A DNA stretch of 64,000 bases from CAZFER01 sp964517495 (GTDB lineage Bacteria > Hinthialibacterota > Hinthialibacteria > Hinthialibacterales > Hinthialibacteraceae). The translations under genes and the position numbers were made by a program. Shown in pieces: positions 37,941 to 46,023 of the stretch. The stretch's first letter is position 1; each line of letters starts with the position of its first letter. The stretch covers positions 61,722-125,721 of the forward strand of contig CAZFER010000008.1 of assembly GCA_964517495.1 (NCBI GenBank), given 5' to 3'. The notes under the pieces are model-generated. The model did no database searches and was not told the origin of the DNA. It saw only the letters and a program-made list of their open reading frames with translations.

Positions 37941-38031
37941 CCTGGTGAGGGCGAGGCTCCCAGGGAGGGCGAGGCTCCCGCCGAGCCGTGTCAGCGTAGT
38001 ACCCCCAGGGAGGGCGAGGCTCCCGCCGAGC
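37941..38031. repeat. Cluster of GC-rich palindromic units (GGGAGGGCGAGGCTCCC)
   Basis: Two identical 26-nt units beginning CAGGGAGGGCGAGGCTCC occupy 37961-37986 and 38006-38031, and a shorter, diverged unit (GTGAGGGCGAGGCTCC) lies at 37945-37960. Each unit contains the near-palindrome GGGAG...CTCCC followed by GCCGAGC. The surrounding DNA is AT-rich, so the block stands out in composition. A variant with 23 of 26 matches lies inside mutL. Confidence 0.85.
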
Positions 38032-38060
38032 TGAAGTGTCCGATTAAATTAAAAAAAATG

Positions 38061-38090
38061 TTGGCACTTACGATAATTGTATGCTATTAT
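38061..38090 (+). promoter_or_regulatory. Isolated sigma-70-like promoter
   Basis: TTGGCA (38061-38066), an 18-bp spacer and TATTAT (38085-38090). The -10 box sits inside an inverted repeat, ATGCT...AGCAT (38081-38099). It points right, towards the 27-codon ORF and terminator; no annotated gene is downstream on this strand. Confidence 0.55.
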
Positions 38091-38151
38091 ATTCAGCATA
38101 TCATTTAAATGCGTTGGAACCCGCCGTTTATATCTTTTGAGGAACAATGGT

Positions 38152-38235
38152 ATGAGCAACTACATTTACTTTAAAAAACATGTCGTGGGCCAACCTGCCG
38201 GGGATCTGATTCGATGTAGTCTTATCTTCTTTTAA
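38152..38235 (+). CDS. Possible 27-residue small protein
   Basis: The ORF starts at an ATG preceded 8 nt upstream by TGAGGAA. The peptide begins MSNYIYFKKHVVGQPAGD and ends with a hydrophobic CSLIFF. A promoter lies 62 bp upstream and a hairpin terminator 20 bp downstream, so a transcript of about 190 nt is expected. I know no homologous family. It may equally be a non-coding sRNA or a relic of a longer gene. Confidence 0.35.
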   Translation: MSNYIYFKKHVVGQPAGDLIRCSLIFF

Positions 38236-38255
38236 CCGAACTGAGTCATAAAACA

Positions 38256-38293
38256 GAGGGGAGAACGCTTTCTCGTTCTCTCCCCTATCTTTG
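38256..38293 (+). terminator. Hairpin terminator after the 27-codon ORF
   Basis: GGGGAGA (38258-38264) pairs with TCTCCCC (38279-38285); ACG/CGT extends the stem past a 2-nt bulge. ATCTTTGTT follows. The T-tract is broken, so efficiency is uncertain. Confidence 0.55.
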
Positions 38294-38400
38294 TTGATTT
38301 CTTAGTTTGCATTAAAAAGTGAATGAACAAAAATCTAACTATAAACCAGATATGAAAGGATTCATTTCGATGATAAATGAATTTTTTATATCAATTCCTC

Positions 38401-40533
38401 TTAAAACCCCGTGCGTTTGAAGGCTTTTCGCAGGTTTTGATCGGAGATGAAAAGAACCGCCGGGCGGCCATGAGGGCAGACATTGCGGCGGGGAATGGAT
38501 TCCAATCCCTGGATGATGGCCTCCATATCCGCTTGGGGGAGCGGATCACCAAATTTAACCGCTGCTTTACAAGCCAGGGTATGAAGCCCGCGTTCGTGCT
38601 TTTCCGCCAGTGAACCTTCATGCTGTAACTCACCGAGATAATCCTTGATAAACTCTTCCGCCTCCTGGTTATTCAATGAGGAGGGAATCGCATGCACCGC
38701 ATAGGTGCGCGGGCCGAAAGGTTCGATATCAAATCCCAGTTTTTTCAACACCACACGGTTTTCTTCCAGCAGCACGGCATCATCGGGGCTGAAATCGAGG
38801 GTTATAGGGAAAAGCAATGATTGGCTGGCCAGCGAGGCTTTTTGAGATTGAGTTAAAAACTTTTCAAACATCAGCCGTTCATGGGCGGCGTGTTGATCAA
38901 TAAGGCATAATCCCTGTTGGGTTTCAGCGAGAATATAGCAATTCATCAATTGCCCAATCACCCGGCATTGGGTGGCATTCTCAATGGATTGCGTGGTGAG
39001 CAGGTCATCCACTTTTTTATCCGATGGTTTTAAGTCATCCAGGCCGGATTGGGATTGCAAAGGTTGGCGGTTTAATTGTTCCATGCTTTGGTTTTCACCG
39101 GGATGCGTTTCTGGAGGGTTAGACTGGCTCCGCAGGAGCGTCGCCCTCCCTGGTTGATCTTGAGGTTCAGTGGATTGATTGGGATTTGACTGGCTCTGTG
39201 GGAGCGTTGCTCTCCCTGGTTCCTCCTGAGGCTCGGTGAGTTGATTGGGGTAAGACTGGCTCTGCGGGAGCGCCGCTCTCCCTGAATCTTCTTGAGGCTC
39301 GGGAGGTTGATTGGTGTTTGTATGGCTTTGGGGGGGCGTTGTGCTCTCAGTTGTCTCTTCTTCTTGTTTTAACCACTGGCTGCCCATTTTTTGGATATCC
39401 AAGCTTGCAGTAGGCTGAGGACGCTGCGAGGCGGGAATTGATTTTGGCGTGTAAGGTTTTTTGGGTTCTTGATTATCCTTTTGTGATTTTAAGGATTCAA
39501 AAATGGTCTGCGTTTCTTTCTTGGCGTCCTCACGAGAATCCCACGCCTGGCGAATAGCCCCGTAAGTGGCTGAAAAAACGGCGTCTTCACGCGAAAACTT
39601 GATCTCCTGTTTGGTGGGATGCACATTGATATCGATTTCTGATGGATCAATGTCCAGAAATAGAAAAACCACCGGATAGCGTCCAGCGGGAAGCAGGTTG
39701 CGATAACCATTCATCATGGCACGATGAAGAAGCCGGTCTTTAATAAAACGGTCATTGACGAAAAAGTAGATATGCTGCGCACCATTACGGGTCAAGGTTG
39801 GCCTCGAAATCAAGCCCGAAATGCTTAAAACAGGAGAATCCAGATTGACCGGGATGAGATTTTCGATGATATCCGGACCGAAAATCTGCTTTATCCTTTC
39901 AGGACGGTTGCTGACCGATGGTATATCAAGTGTTGTGCGCCCGTTTTGGGTAAACGTGAAGTGCACCCGCTCATGAGCCAAGGCGTTCCAGGTAATAGTG
40001 GATAGCACATGCCCCTGTTCGGTGGCCGGTTTTTTCAGGAATTTCTTTCGAGCGGGGGTGTTATAAAACAGATTTTTGATGGTCACCACAGTACCCACCG
40101 CGGCGCCAATTGGCTTGGGAGGATTTTCCTTGCCCCCTTCAACCGATATCGATACGCCTAATTCGTCCTCCTCACGGCGGGTGGTTAATTCGAAATGGGA
40201 GACAGAACCAATGGCGGCCAGCGCTTCACCACGGAAACCTCGTGAGGAAATGGCAGCCAGGTCGTCTGAATCACGTATCTTACTGGTGGCATGGCGTTTA
40301 ACACATAAAGCGGCATCATCGCTCGACATACCGCTGCCATTGTCTGTCACCCGTATTTGTTTCAAGCCGCCCTCTTCCACCTCAACATCAACACGGGTGG
40401 CGCCCGCATCGATGGCATTATCGATGAGCTCACGAACCACAGAGGCAGGGCGCTCAACCACTTCACCAGCGGCGATCCGGTTGGCGACCTCAGGCGGCAG
40501 GATTTGTATCATGGGTTGGTGCATCGTTTCCAT
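38401..40533 (-). CDS. mutL: DNA mismatch repair protein MutL
   Basis: A 710-residue MutL homodimer subunit. The N-terminal GHKL ATPase (about 1-330) has ILPPEVANRIAAGEVVERPASVV, VTDNGSGM and FRGEALAAI. The C-terminal domain (about 515-710) has the latent endonuclease motif DQHA-x2-E-x4-E (IDQHAAHERLMFEKF), ACKAAVKFGD and CPHGRP, so this is a nicking-type MutL as in organisms without MutH. The linker (about 340-510) is long, Pro/Gln/Ser-rich, and contains three tandem 22-residue repeats plus a partial fourth. No mutS is nearby. A GAG box precedes the ATG. Confidence 0.95.
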   Translation of the reverse strand: METMHQPMIQILPPEVANRIAAGEVVERPASVVRELIDNAIDAGATRVDVEVEEGGLKQIRVTDNGSGMSSDDAALCVKRHATSKIRDSDDLAAISSRGFRGEALAAIGSVSHFELTTRREEDELGVSISVEGGKENPPKPIGAAVGTVVTIKNLFYNTPARKKFLKKPATEQGHVLSTITWNALAHERVHFTFTQNGRTTLDIPSVSNRPERIKQIFGPDIIENLIPVNLDSPVLSISGLISRPTLTRNGAQHIYFFVNDRFIKDRLLHRAMMNGYRNLLPAGRYPVVFLFLDIDPSEIDINVHPTKQEIKFSREDAVFSATYGAIRQAWDSREDAKKETQTIFESLKSQKDNQEPKKPYTPKSIPASQRPQPTASLDIQKMGSQWLKQEEETTESTTPPQSHTNTNQPPEPQEDSGRAALPQSQSYPNQLTEPQEEPGRATLPQSQSNPNQSTEPQDQPGRATLLRSQSNPPETHPGENQSMEQLNRQPLQSQSGLDDLKPSDKKVDDLLTTQSIENATQCRVIGQLMNCYILAETQQGLCLIDQHAAHERLMFEKFLTQSQKASLASQSLLFPITLDFSPDDAVLLEENRVVLKKLGFDIEPFGPRTYAVHAIPSSLNNQEAEEFIKDYLGELQHEGSLAEKHERGLHTLACKAAVKFGDPLPQADMEAIIQGLESIPRRNVCPHGRPAVLFISDQNLRKAFKRTGF
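39122..39356 (-). repeat. 66-bp in-frame tandem repeat in the mutL linker
   Basis: Three full units begin at 39122, 39188 and 39254 (exact period 66 bp), with a degraded fourth from 39320. Each encodes 22 residues on the pattern SxPNQxTEPQEEPGRATLPQSQ. On the coding strand each unit includes a copy of the palindromic element found at 37.96 kb (AGGGAGGGCGACGCTCC in the 39122 unit). Confidence 0.9.
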
Positions 40534-40851
40534 AAATCTCGTCTTCTTTAAAGTATAAACGATTTACCAGCTAGATGAAAAGGATGAATAAGAGATCAAC
40601 CATTATGAAGATCCATTCCCCTCCCAACCTCCAAACCTCCCCCATTTCATATGGGTGAGGAATAGTGGGGCCAAATATAAATGTTTTATTCATTGTCCAC
40701 TGCATATGGCTGACACAACAAAGATGAATGGTCTTATATGAATTTTGTTATAAAAATTTATCAACGAATGGTGAATCATCCATAGACATCACCTGTTTAT
40801 ATATGGTAAATTCCTCACATCGAAATAAAACCTAACAGCATGGAGATGATT
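40534..40851. other. 318-bp intergenic region
   Basis: Divergent spacer between mutL and the outer-membrane barrel gene. Holds repeat copy B (40613-40672). Otherwise AT-rich with no clear promoter hexamers I would defend and no coding frame. Confidence 0.55.
40613..40672. repeat. Dispersed palindromic repeat (copy B)
   Basis: Starts CCATTCCCCTCCCAACCTCC and ends GGGTGAGGAATAGTGGGGCC. Read on the minus strand, it matches the left arm of copy A (CCACTATTCCTC...CCC) and its right end (GGGAGGGGAATGG), with the centre deleted. Confidence 0.75.
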
Positions 40852-41907
40852 ATGAAACGGATACTCATTGGATTGGTGGTGGTTTCGCTTGTCGGGATGA
40901 TCGCAGGTGAAGGTATGGCACAGGTGCAAACAGCGGGTATTATGCGGGATGAATATGCTCTCGGATTAACCCCCACCCTCAAAAGTTTAGGGATGGGTGG
41001 AGCCTATGTTGGTGTCCCCGGTCCGCGCTCGATGAACCCAGCCGCGTTGGGTGGCTATGACCGGATTGAAGGCACACTGTATTACGGGATATTGGACCAT
41101 GATGCAGGGCCGCTTGCCCATCGGGGCCGATTGGATGTGGTGATTCCAAATCCATTTCGAGAATTACTTCCCCTTCACTTTTTTCAGTCCGCGGTCAGCC
41201 GGATTATGATTGACGGTGTGATCAGCGACAGTGGGGATGAAGCCGTTCTTACTCCCGGTAATCCGAACATTGATTTTGATCTGTTAACCCTTGGCATGCA
41301 AACAGGTTTTGAAATCACCCCCTGGCTAAAAGCCGGTGGTGGGGCGTATCCCTATGAAAAAGCCAATGTCGATTTGGATTATGGCGGAGGCAGCCGGGTG
41401 GAAGGTGAAGCGTTATCCCAAATTGGCAGCACTCAACTGGGTGTGATGATCACCCCGCATGAACGCTTCAATATCGGTGGCCAGTTTATTTACATCAAAG
41501 ATGATCTGGAAGCGAAGACGATCAATATTCCAGGACTTGGAACCGCTAATGATGGCGATTATTACCACATACACTATTTTGCTATCGGTGCCTCGTTTAT
41601 CCCCATTGATGGAACCTTGCTGGCCTTGGATTATTGGAATGGTGAAATCGAAGGGGATCAGGGCTTTGGCAATGGATTATTTGATGTGGATGTGGATCGC
41701 TGGAATTTTGGTGTTGAACAACGAGTGTGTGATTATTTCTTTGTCCGCCTCGGGTATAACAATGGTGGAATCACCACTGGTTTTACCGCCGTGGTGAATG
41801 ACAATGTGGATATTGACTTCGCCTATGCCAATGAATATATGGAAGATAAATCCAATATCTTCGGTCAAACCGATTATTATGGCATTTCTGTCACAGCACG
41901 CTTTTAA
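40852..41907 (+). CDS. Outer-membrane beta-barrel protein
   Basis: A 351-residue exported protein. The signal peptide is KRILIGLVVVSLVGMIAGEGMAQ. The mature start PTLKSLGMGGAYVGVPGPRSMNPAALGGYDR resembles FadL/PorV-like barrels, where an SxGMGGA...NPA motif forms the N-terminal hatch. Alternating hydrophobic strands follow, and the chain ends with an aromatic residue (SVTARF), the signal for BamA-mediated insertion. I chose the ATG at 40852, with GGAG 6 nt upstream, over the ATG at 40840. A terminator follows directly, so it is monocistronic. Confidence 0.8.
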   Translation: MKRILIGLVVVSLVGMIAGEGMAQVQTAGIMRDEYALGLTPTLKSLGMGGAYVGVPGPRSMNPAALGGYDRIEGTLYYGILDHDAGPLAHRGRLDVVIPNPFRELLPLHFFQSAVSRIMIDGVISDSGDEAVLTPGNPNIDFDLLTLGMQTGFEITPWLKAGGGAYPYEKANVDLDYGGGSRVEGEALSQIGSTQLGVMITPHERFNIGGQFIYIKDDLEAKTINIPGLGTANDGDYYHIHYFAIGASFIPIDGTLLALDYWNGEIEGDQGFGNGLFDVDVDRWNFGVEQRVCDYFFVRLGYNNGGITTGFTAVVNDNVDIDFAYANEYMEDKSNIFGQTDYYGISVTARF

Positions 41908-41938
41908 TGATTCATAATATTCTCGTTTATTTTCGATG

Positions 41939-41970
41939 GGGCGGTTTAGCAACCGCCCTTTCGCTTTTTA
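41939..41970 (+). terminator. Intrinsic terminator
   Basis: An 8-bp stem (GGGCGGTT / AACCGCCC) with a TAGC loop, followed by TTTCGCTTTTT. It separates the barrel gene from the next secreted protein. Confidence 0.88.
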
Positions 41971-42031
41971 TAAACATGGCGTTAAAGTAAATAAAAATTA
42001 CCCTATTCACTGAAAAAAATGAGGGAAACCA

Positions 42032-45000
42032 ATGAGGTCAAATTCAAACATCGTTCTTGTATTTCTCGGATTCATGATTATCTGTTGCTTGTTTAAGATG
42101 GAAAACGTGGTTGGGGAAGAAAATACCACGCGCCGAATGTTAGCAAATTTAAATACCGGGCAAGATTGGCGTCTTGTCCATGATGTGGATGGATTGAAAC
42201 AACAGGAAGAGGGGATTTCATTTGAATGTACCGGCTCTGATCCCTACATATTTTCGTCCCCACTCAATTTTGATTCACAGGCTTTTAAAGCCATCGAAAT
42301 TGAGATGAAAGTGGATGGCGGTTCGCAAGGTCAGGTCTTTTGGTCAAACACGGAGCCACCTCATTTTTCCGAACCGAAAAGCGCTCGTTTTAAACTTGAA
42401 GCGGATGGGCAATTTCACACCTATGTATTAACGCTATCCAACCAGGCGAAATGGTCAGGCCAGATTAATCTATTGCGTCTGGATCCGTGTGATTCCACCG
42501 CCAATGTGCACCTCCGTTCGTTTAAAATCTTAAGCCATTATGGGGCGAAGGTGGTCCCTTTGGGCTTGTTTTCCAGCGTTCCATTTTCCCACCCCGGCGA
42601 ATCATTCCAATTACAAGCCAAATTCAAGAACGAGGGTGATATTGAGGCCAATATCAAACTGAGTCTGAGTGATTATGTCCCAGCTGAATTTAAACTAAAA
42701 CAAAAACTGTCGAAGGCCCTGACCATCCCTCCTGGTGAGGAACAGGAAGCTTCATGGCAATTAGCCGCAAGGAACGAAGGATTATTTTCCATTGAATGCA
42801 AGTGGATAGAGTTATCAGGGGATAACCAATCCAATGCATATCAAACTCTTTCACGGCAACTCCATGTTTATGATGTGAAAGAAACTCATAAAACGCTCAA
42901 GCTGAATACGAAAAATGGAAGAGCGGTTTTTTATCTCACCAAATTTGGATACGGACCAGTCTGTTTTCAATATCAGAAAGGCAATGAGTGGATTGATATG
43001 GCCTGGATGGCTAATTTGGGACGTGCCTCATTTAAATTGGATGATGGAAACATCGAAACCTTCTCCATTTTAACTCAACAGGCAAAGCCTAATGAAAAAG
43101 ATGGCCGTTTAACATTCACCCATACATTGAACGATCAAGATGGCCGAGTGTGGAAAGTTGTACAGACATATCGCTCACTCGATACTGTCGCGGGGGCGAT
43201 TGAGGTTGTAAGTGAACTTGAGTTGCTCTCCAACCGTGGTAATGAAAATGCAAATGGCCAGCTGGTTCATTTTTCCGGACCGGAATTATATATAGGTGAA
43301 AAGAGTTTTGGCCAGAATAAAGACCTGGCGGTTTTCCCTGGTATTGAATATATCGATCAAGACGCGGTTTCCTCCAGCGATGAAGTCGCTCATCCCCCCG
43401 TACGCGATCACTACATGCCTCATCCATACAAAAATACCATCCCCTACATGGCATTAACCCATGATGGTGTTTTAATCTCCATGCTATGGCCCGCGCATGC
43501 CAAATGGAGTAAGAATGGATTCGATTTGACACCCAAGTTCGCCGTTCCAAACCGGCTTTATGGACAAAAGAATCACTTGATGGGCTTGTTCGTCCCCAGT
43601 GTTCCTAACTATGTGAATGAGAATCGTGAACAAGCTTATGAACCTTATGTAATTCAATCAGGCGAGAAAATCCGGTTGGAATCAGTCATCTATATAACCG
43701 CAAGCCATGATCCCAATGATGCTCTCGATGCCTGGTTAAAGATTTATAACAATGGCAACTATCCCGAACCAGAGTCAGCTCCGCGTAGCTATGCCGAATC
43801 CATTGCCGTAAGCCGTAAGGCGTATTTAACCACCTGCTGGGATGCAAACGCCAATGGATGGGGCCATTGTGCAGGATGGGCAGCATCGCCCTCCGGCGGT
43901 ATGCTGGCGCTACTTTCACTCGATCACTTTCTATGTGATGACCCAGAAGTTAAAGAAACGCTCAAAAAACGAATTGATCGAGTACAAAACCATATTCTGA
44001 AAACTCAAGGTCCTGCCGGTTTGGGAAGCCCTTCCGGCTGCCATGTGATGACCTTCGAACCGGCTTTTTATTGGGGCGTGGCGGAATCATGGCTGACCAA
44101 TTGGCGGCGCCGCGCCCAGGGATTGGCGAACGGACAGAATCCGGACGGCAGTTGGGGATTTAATCCTACCCGCGAACAACAAATGGACTTGGGTGAAAAA
44201 GGCGAAGTGGTCAGCGGGACCATCTCACCAAACGCCATGTACTTGATGCGGGCAGCACGCATTACCGCCGATCCCGTCGCAACCAAAGCCGGTTTGAAAG
44301 CCCTCGATGCATTGAATGCACGAAGCGTGCCCCGTGGAGCTCAGGGCTGGGAATGCCCAATCGCCGCCGGAGATATCATGGTATCCGGGCATGGCACACG
44401 GGCCAATCTGGATGCCTACTTGATCACGGGTGATTCATCCTATTTAAAGCAGGCTTTGTATTGGGCCAAAACGGGAGTACCCTTCCATTATTTATGGCGC
44501 CTGGATGACCGACCACTGCAAATGTACGCCACCATCCCTATCTTTGGCACAACCTTCTTTTCTCATTCATGGCGGGGAGTACCAGTGCAATGGTGTGGGC
44601 TGGTTTATGCTTATGCATTACAAGAACTAGCCAACCATGACCAAAGCCAACCCTGGCTGAAAATCGCGCGTGGGATCGTTAACAGCGCTCTCCATCAGCA
44701 ACTGACCGATGGTCCATATGCGGGAACATTGCCGGATAGTTACGGTGACTATTTCATTACCGCCAGAGGGGCTTATATCAATCCTGAAAATATCATGACC
44801 AATCTGCATGCCTTGGAGGGAAACAGCCTGAATATTCGCACCCTTTTTGTCGAATCACCCTCTAAAACCGCCCTACGAATCAGCGCCAATGCAGACCTGA
44901 ATGAATTAAAGAAAGAGGATGAAAGCATTCATTTTAACGTTCAATCCAAAAAAGACCGGTTAACAGAACTATTAATAACCCCCTTGGAAGAAAGACCTGA

Positions 45001-45154
45001 GACTGTTTATATAAATAATAATGCCATTGATGAAGTAAAGAGTCTGTATTCCATAACGCAGGGATGGCGTTATTTGGCGGACTATCAATCCCTCCTCATC
45101 CATGTCACTCATCAGTCTGAGGATGAAGACATTCGCATTGTGTGGGGGGATTAA
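42032..45154 (+). CDS. Large secreted (alpha/alpha)-toroid protein of unknown activity
   Basis: A 1040-residue exported protein with a signal peptide (hydrophobic core about 5-20). Residues 30-165 form a beta-rich, carbohydrate-binding-like domain; 170-290 an Ig-like domain (FSHPGESFQLQAKFKNEGDIEANIKL); 290-560 a further beta region; and 570-920 an (alpha/alpha) helical toroid with TTCWDANANGWGHCAGWAASPSGG and NGQNPDGSWGFNPT. Polysaccharide lyases and glycosidases have this architecture, but I cannot name the family or the catalytic residues. The ribosome binding site is GAGGGAAACC. A sulfotransferase gene begins 9 bp after its stop. Confidence 0.6.
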   Translation: MRSNSNIVLVFLGFMIICCLFKMENVVGEENTTRRMLANLNTGQDWRLVHDVDGLKQQEEGISFECTGSDPYIFSSPLNFDSQAFKAIEIEMKVDGGSQGQVFWSNTEPPHFSEPKSARFKLEADGQFHTYVLTLSNQAKWSGQINLLRLDPCDSTANVHLRSFKILSHYGAKVVPLGLFSSVPFSHPGESFQLQAKFKNEGDIEANIKLSLSDYVPAEFKLKQKLSKALTIPPGEEQEASWQLAARNEGLFSIECKWIELSGDNQSNAYQTLSRQLHVYDVKETHKTLKLNTKNGRAVFYLTKFGYGPVCFQYQKGNEWIDMAWMANLGRASFKLDDGNIETFSILTQQAKPNEKDGRLTFTHTLNDQDGRVWKVVQTYRSLDTVAGAIEVVSELELLSNRGNENANGQLVHFSGPELYIGEKSFGQNKDLAVFPGIEYIDQDAVSSSDEVAHPPVRDHYMPHPYKNTIPYMALTHDGVLISMLWPAHAKWSKNGFDLTPKFAVPNRLYGQKNHLMGLFVPSVPNYVNENREQAYEPYVIQSGEKIRLESVIYITASHDPNDALDAWLKIYNNGNYPEPESAPRSYAESIAVSRKAYLTTCWDANANGWGHCAGWAASPSGGMLALLSLDHFLCDDPEVKETLKKRIDRVQNHILKTQGPAGLGSPSGCHVMTFEPAFYWGVAESWLTNWRRRAQGLANGQNPDGSWGFNPTREQQMDLGEKGEVVSGTISPNAMYLMRAARITADPVATKAGLKALDALNARSVPRGAQGWECPIAAGDIMVSGHGTRANLDAYLITGDSSYLKQALYWAKTGVPFHYLWRLDDRPLQMYATIPIFGTTFFSHSWRGVPVQWCGLVYAYALQELANHDQSQPWLKIARGIVNSALHQQLTDGPYAGTLPDSYGDYFITARGAYINPENIMTNLHALEGNSLNIRTLFVESPSKTALRISANADLNELKKEDESIHFNVQSKKDRLTELLITPLEERPETVYINNNAIDEVKSLYSITQGWRYLADYQSLLIHVTHQSEDEDIRIVWGD

Positions 45155-45163
45155 TAATAATCC

Positions 45164-45994
45164 ATGAGTCCGGATGAAAAGGGTGAACGGTTGATCTTTA
45201 TCGGGGGATGCCCCCGATCGGGAACTACGCTGCTCCAAAATATCTTGGATAGCCATCCCGGTATATATGGCGGGCCGGAATTCACCTATATACCACAAAT
45301 CATGAAACTACGGCGCACCTTGCTGGCATCCATCGAGGCGGGTTCCAACATCGCTTCCTTTTGCCGGGTGGCGCAGGTCAATGAGGCGGTAGGTGATATG
45401 CTTGAAAACTTACTGCTCCCTGCCGCAGACCGCCGGGATTGCACGTACCTAAGCGAGAAAACACCGTTTAACGTGTTAGCGTTCACCGATTTGCTTGAAG
45501 TATTTCCTCGCACACGTTGTATACAGGTGGTTCGCGATCCACGGGCGATAGTATTATCCATGATGCAGGTCGGGATCAAAGCGCGAAACAAGGGAATTAA
45601 TCCCCCATCCTTCAGCCAGACCGTGGATGCAGCCATCGAATGCATTGATGAATGTCTTAAAGAAGGAATGAAAGCCGCCCGGATGGCTCCGCAACGAGTG
45701 TATACCCTTTGTTTTGAAACACTGGTTTCCGATCCGCAAACAACCGTTTCATCGCTGTGTGATTTTCTTCGATTAGAGCCTGTGGATTCAATGCGAAATC
45801 CCTCAAAGTATCAACACGAAGGTGAAAAAAGTTTGGACGGTGTATTTTACGACCGTGATATGTACTATCGTGATCCCGACCGTTCAATCGCTGATAAATG
45901 GAAAAAGCAACTGCATCCCAATGTGCAAAAACTCGTAGTGGATTATTTCCAAACACACCCGGATTATATTGAATTAGGATATAACTTTGATTAA
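45164..45994 (+). CDS. Sulfotransferase
   Basis: A 276-residue enzyme predicted to use PAPS as sulfate donor. The 5'-phosphosulfate loop is CPRSGTTLLQNILDSHP (16-32), and the 3'-phosphate site is RCIQVVRDPRAIVLSM (about 118-133). A late REKW-like segment occurs as SIADKWKKQL. It resembles bacterial members of the Sulfotransfer_3 group, which act on glycans, lipids or proteins. Its substrate is unknown. Short spacing places it in a run with the preceding secreted toroid protein and asnB. Confidence 0.88.
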   Translation: MSPDEKGERLIFIGGCPRSGTTLLQNILDSHPGIYGGPEFTYIPQIMKLRRTLLASIEAGSNIASFCRVAQVNEAVGDMLENLLLPAADRRDCTYLSEKTPFNVLAFTDLLEVFPRTRCIQVVRDPRAIVLSMMQVGIKARNKGINPPSFSQTVDAAIECIDECLKEGMKAARMAPQRVYTLCFETLVSDPQTTVSSLCDFLRLEPVDSMRNPSKYQHEGEKSLDGVFYDRDMYYRDPDRSIADKWKKQLHPNVQKLVVDYFQTHPDYIELGYNFD

Positions 45995-46023
45995 TTTAAA
46001 AATGGTTAATGGGAAAATAATAA

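Larger units (their letters stand above)
37836..38400. other. 565-bp intergenic region with repeats and a possible small transcript
   Basis: Lies between the divergently oriented membrane-protein gene and the end of mutL. It contains a GC-rich repeat cluster (37941-38031), an isolated promoter (38061-38090), a 27-codon ORF and a terminator-like hairpin, each listed separately. The remaining bases (38294-38400) show nothing. Confidence 0.65.

Noticed and set aside
37884..38108. 74-codon frame reading repeated GEAPAEP-type residues
   Set aside because: The repeated peptide is only the translation of the palindromic DNA units; the frame has no ribosome binding site and runs into AT-rich non-coding sequence.
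39122..39356. Possible CRISPR-like array because of regular 66-bp spacing
   Set aside because: There are no unique spacers: the whole 66-bp unit repeats, and it is in frame within mutL.
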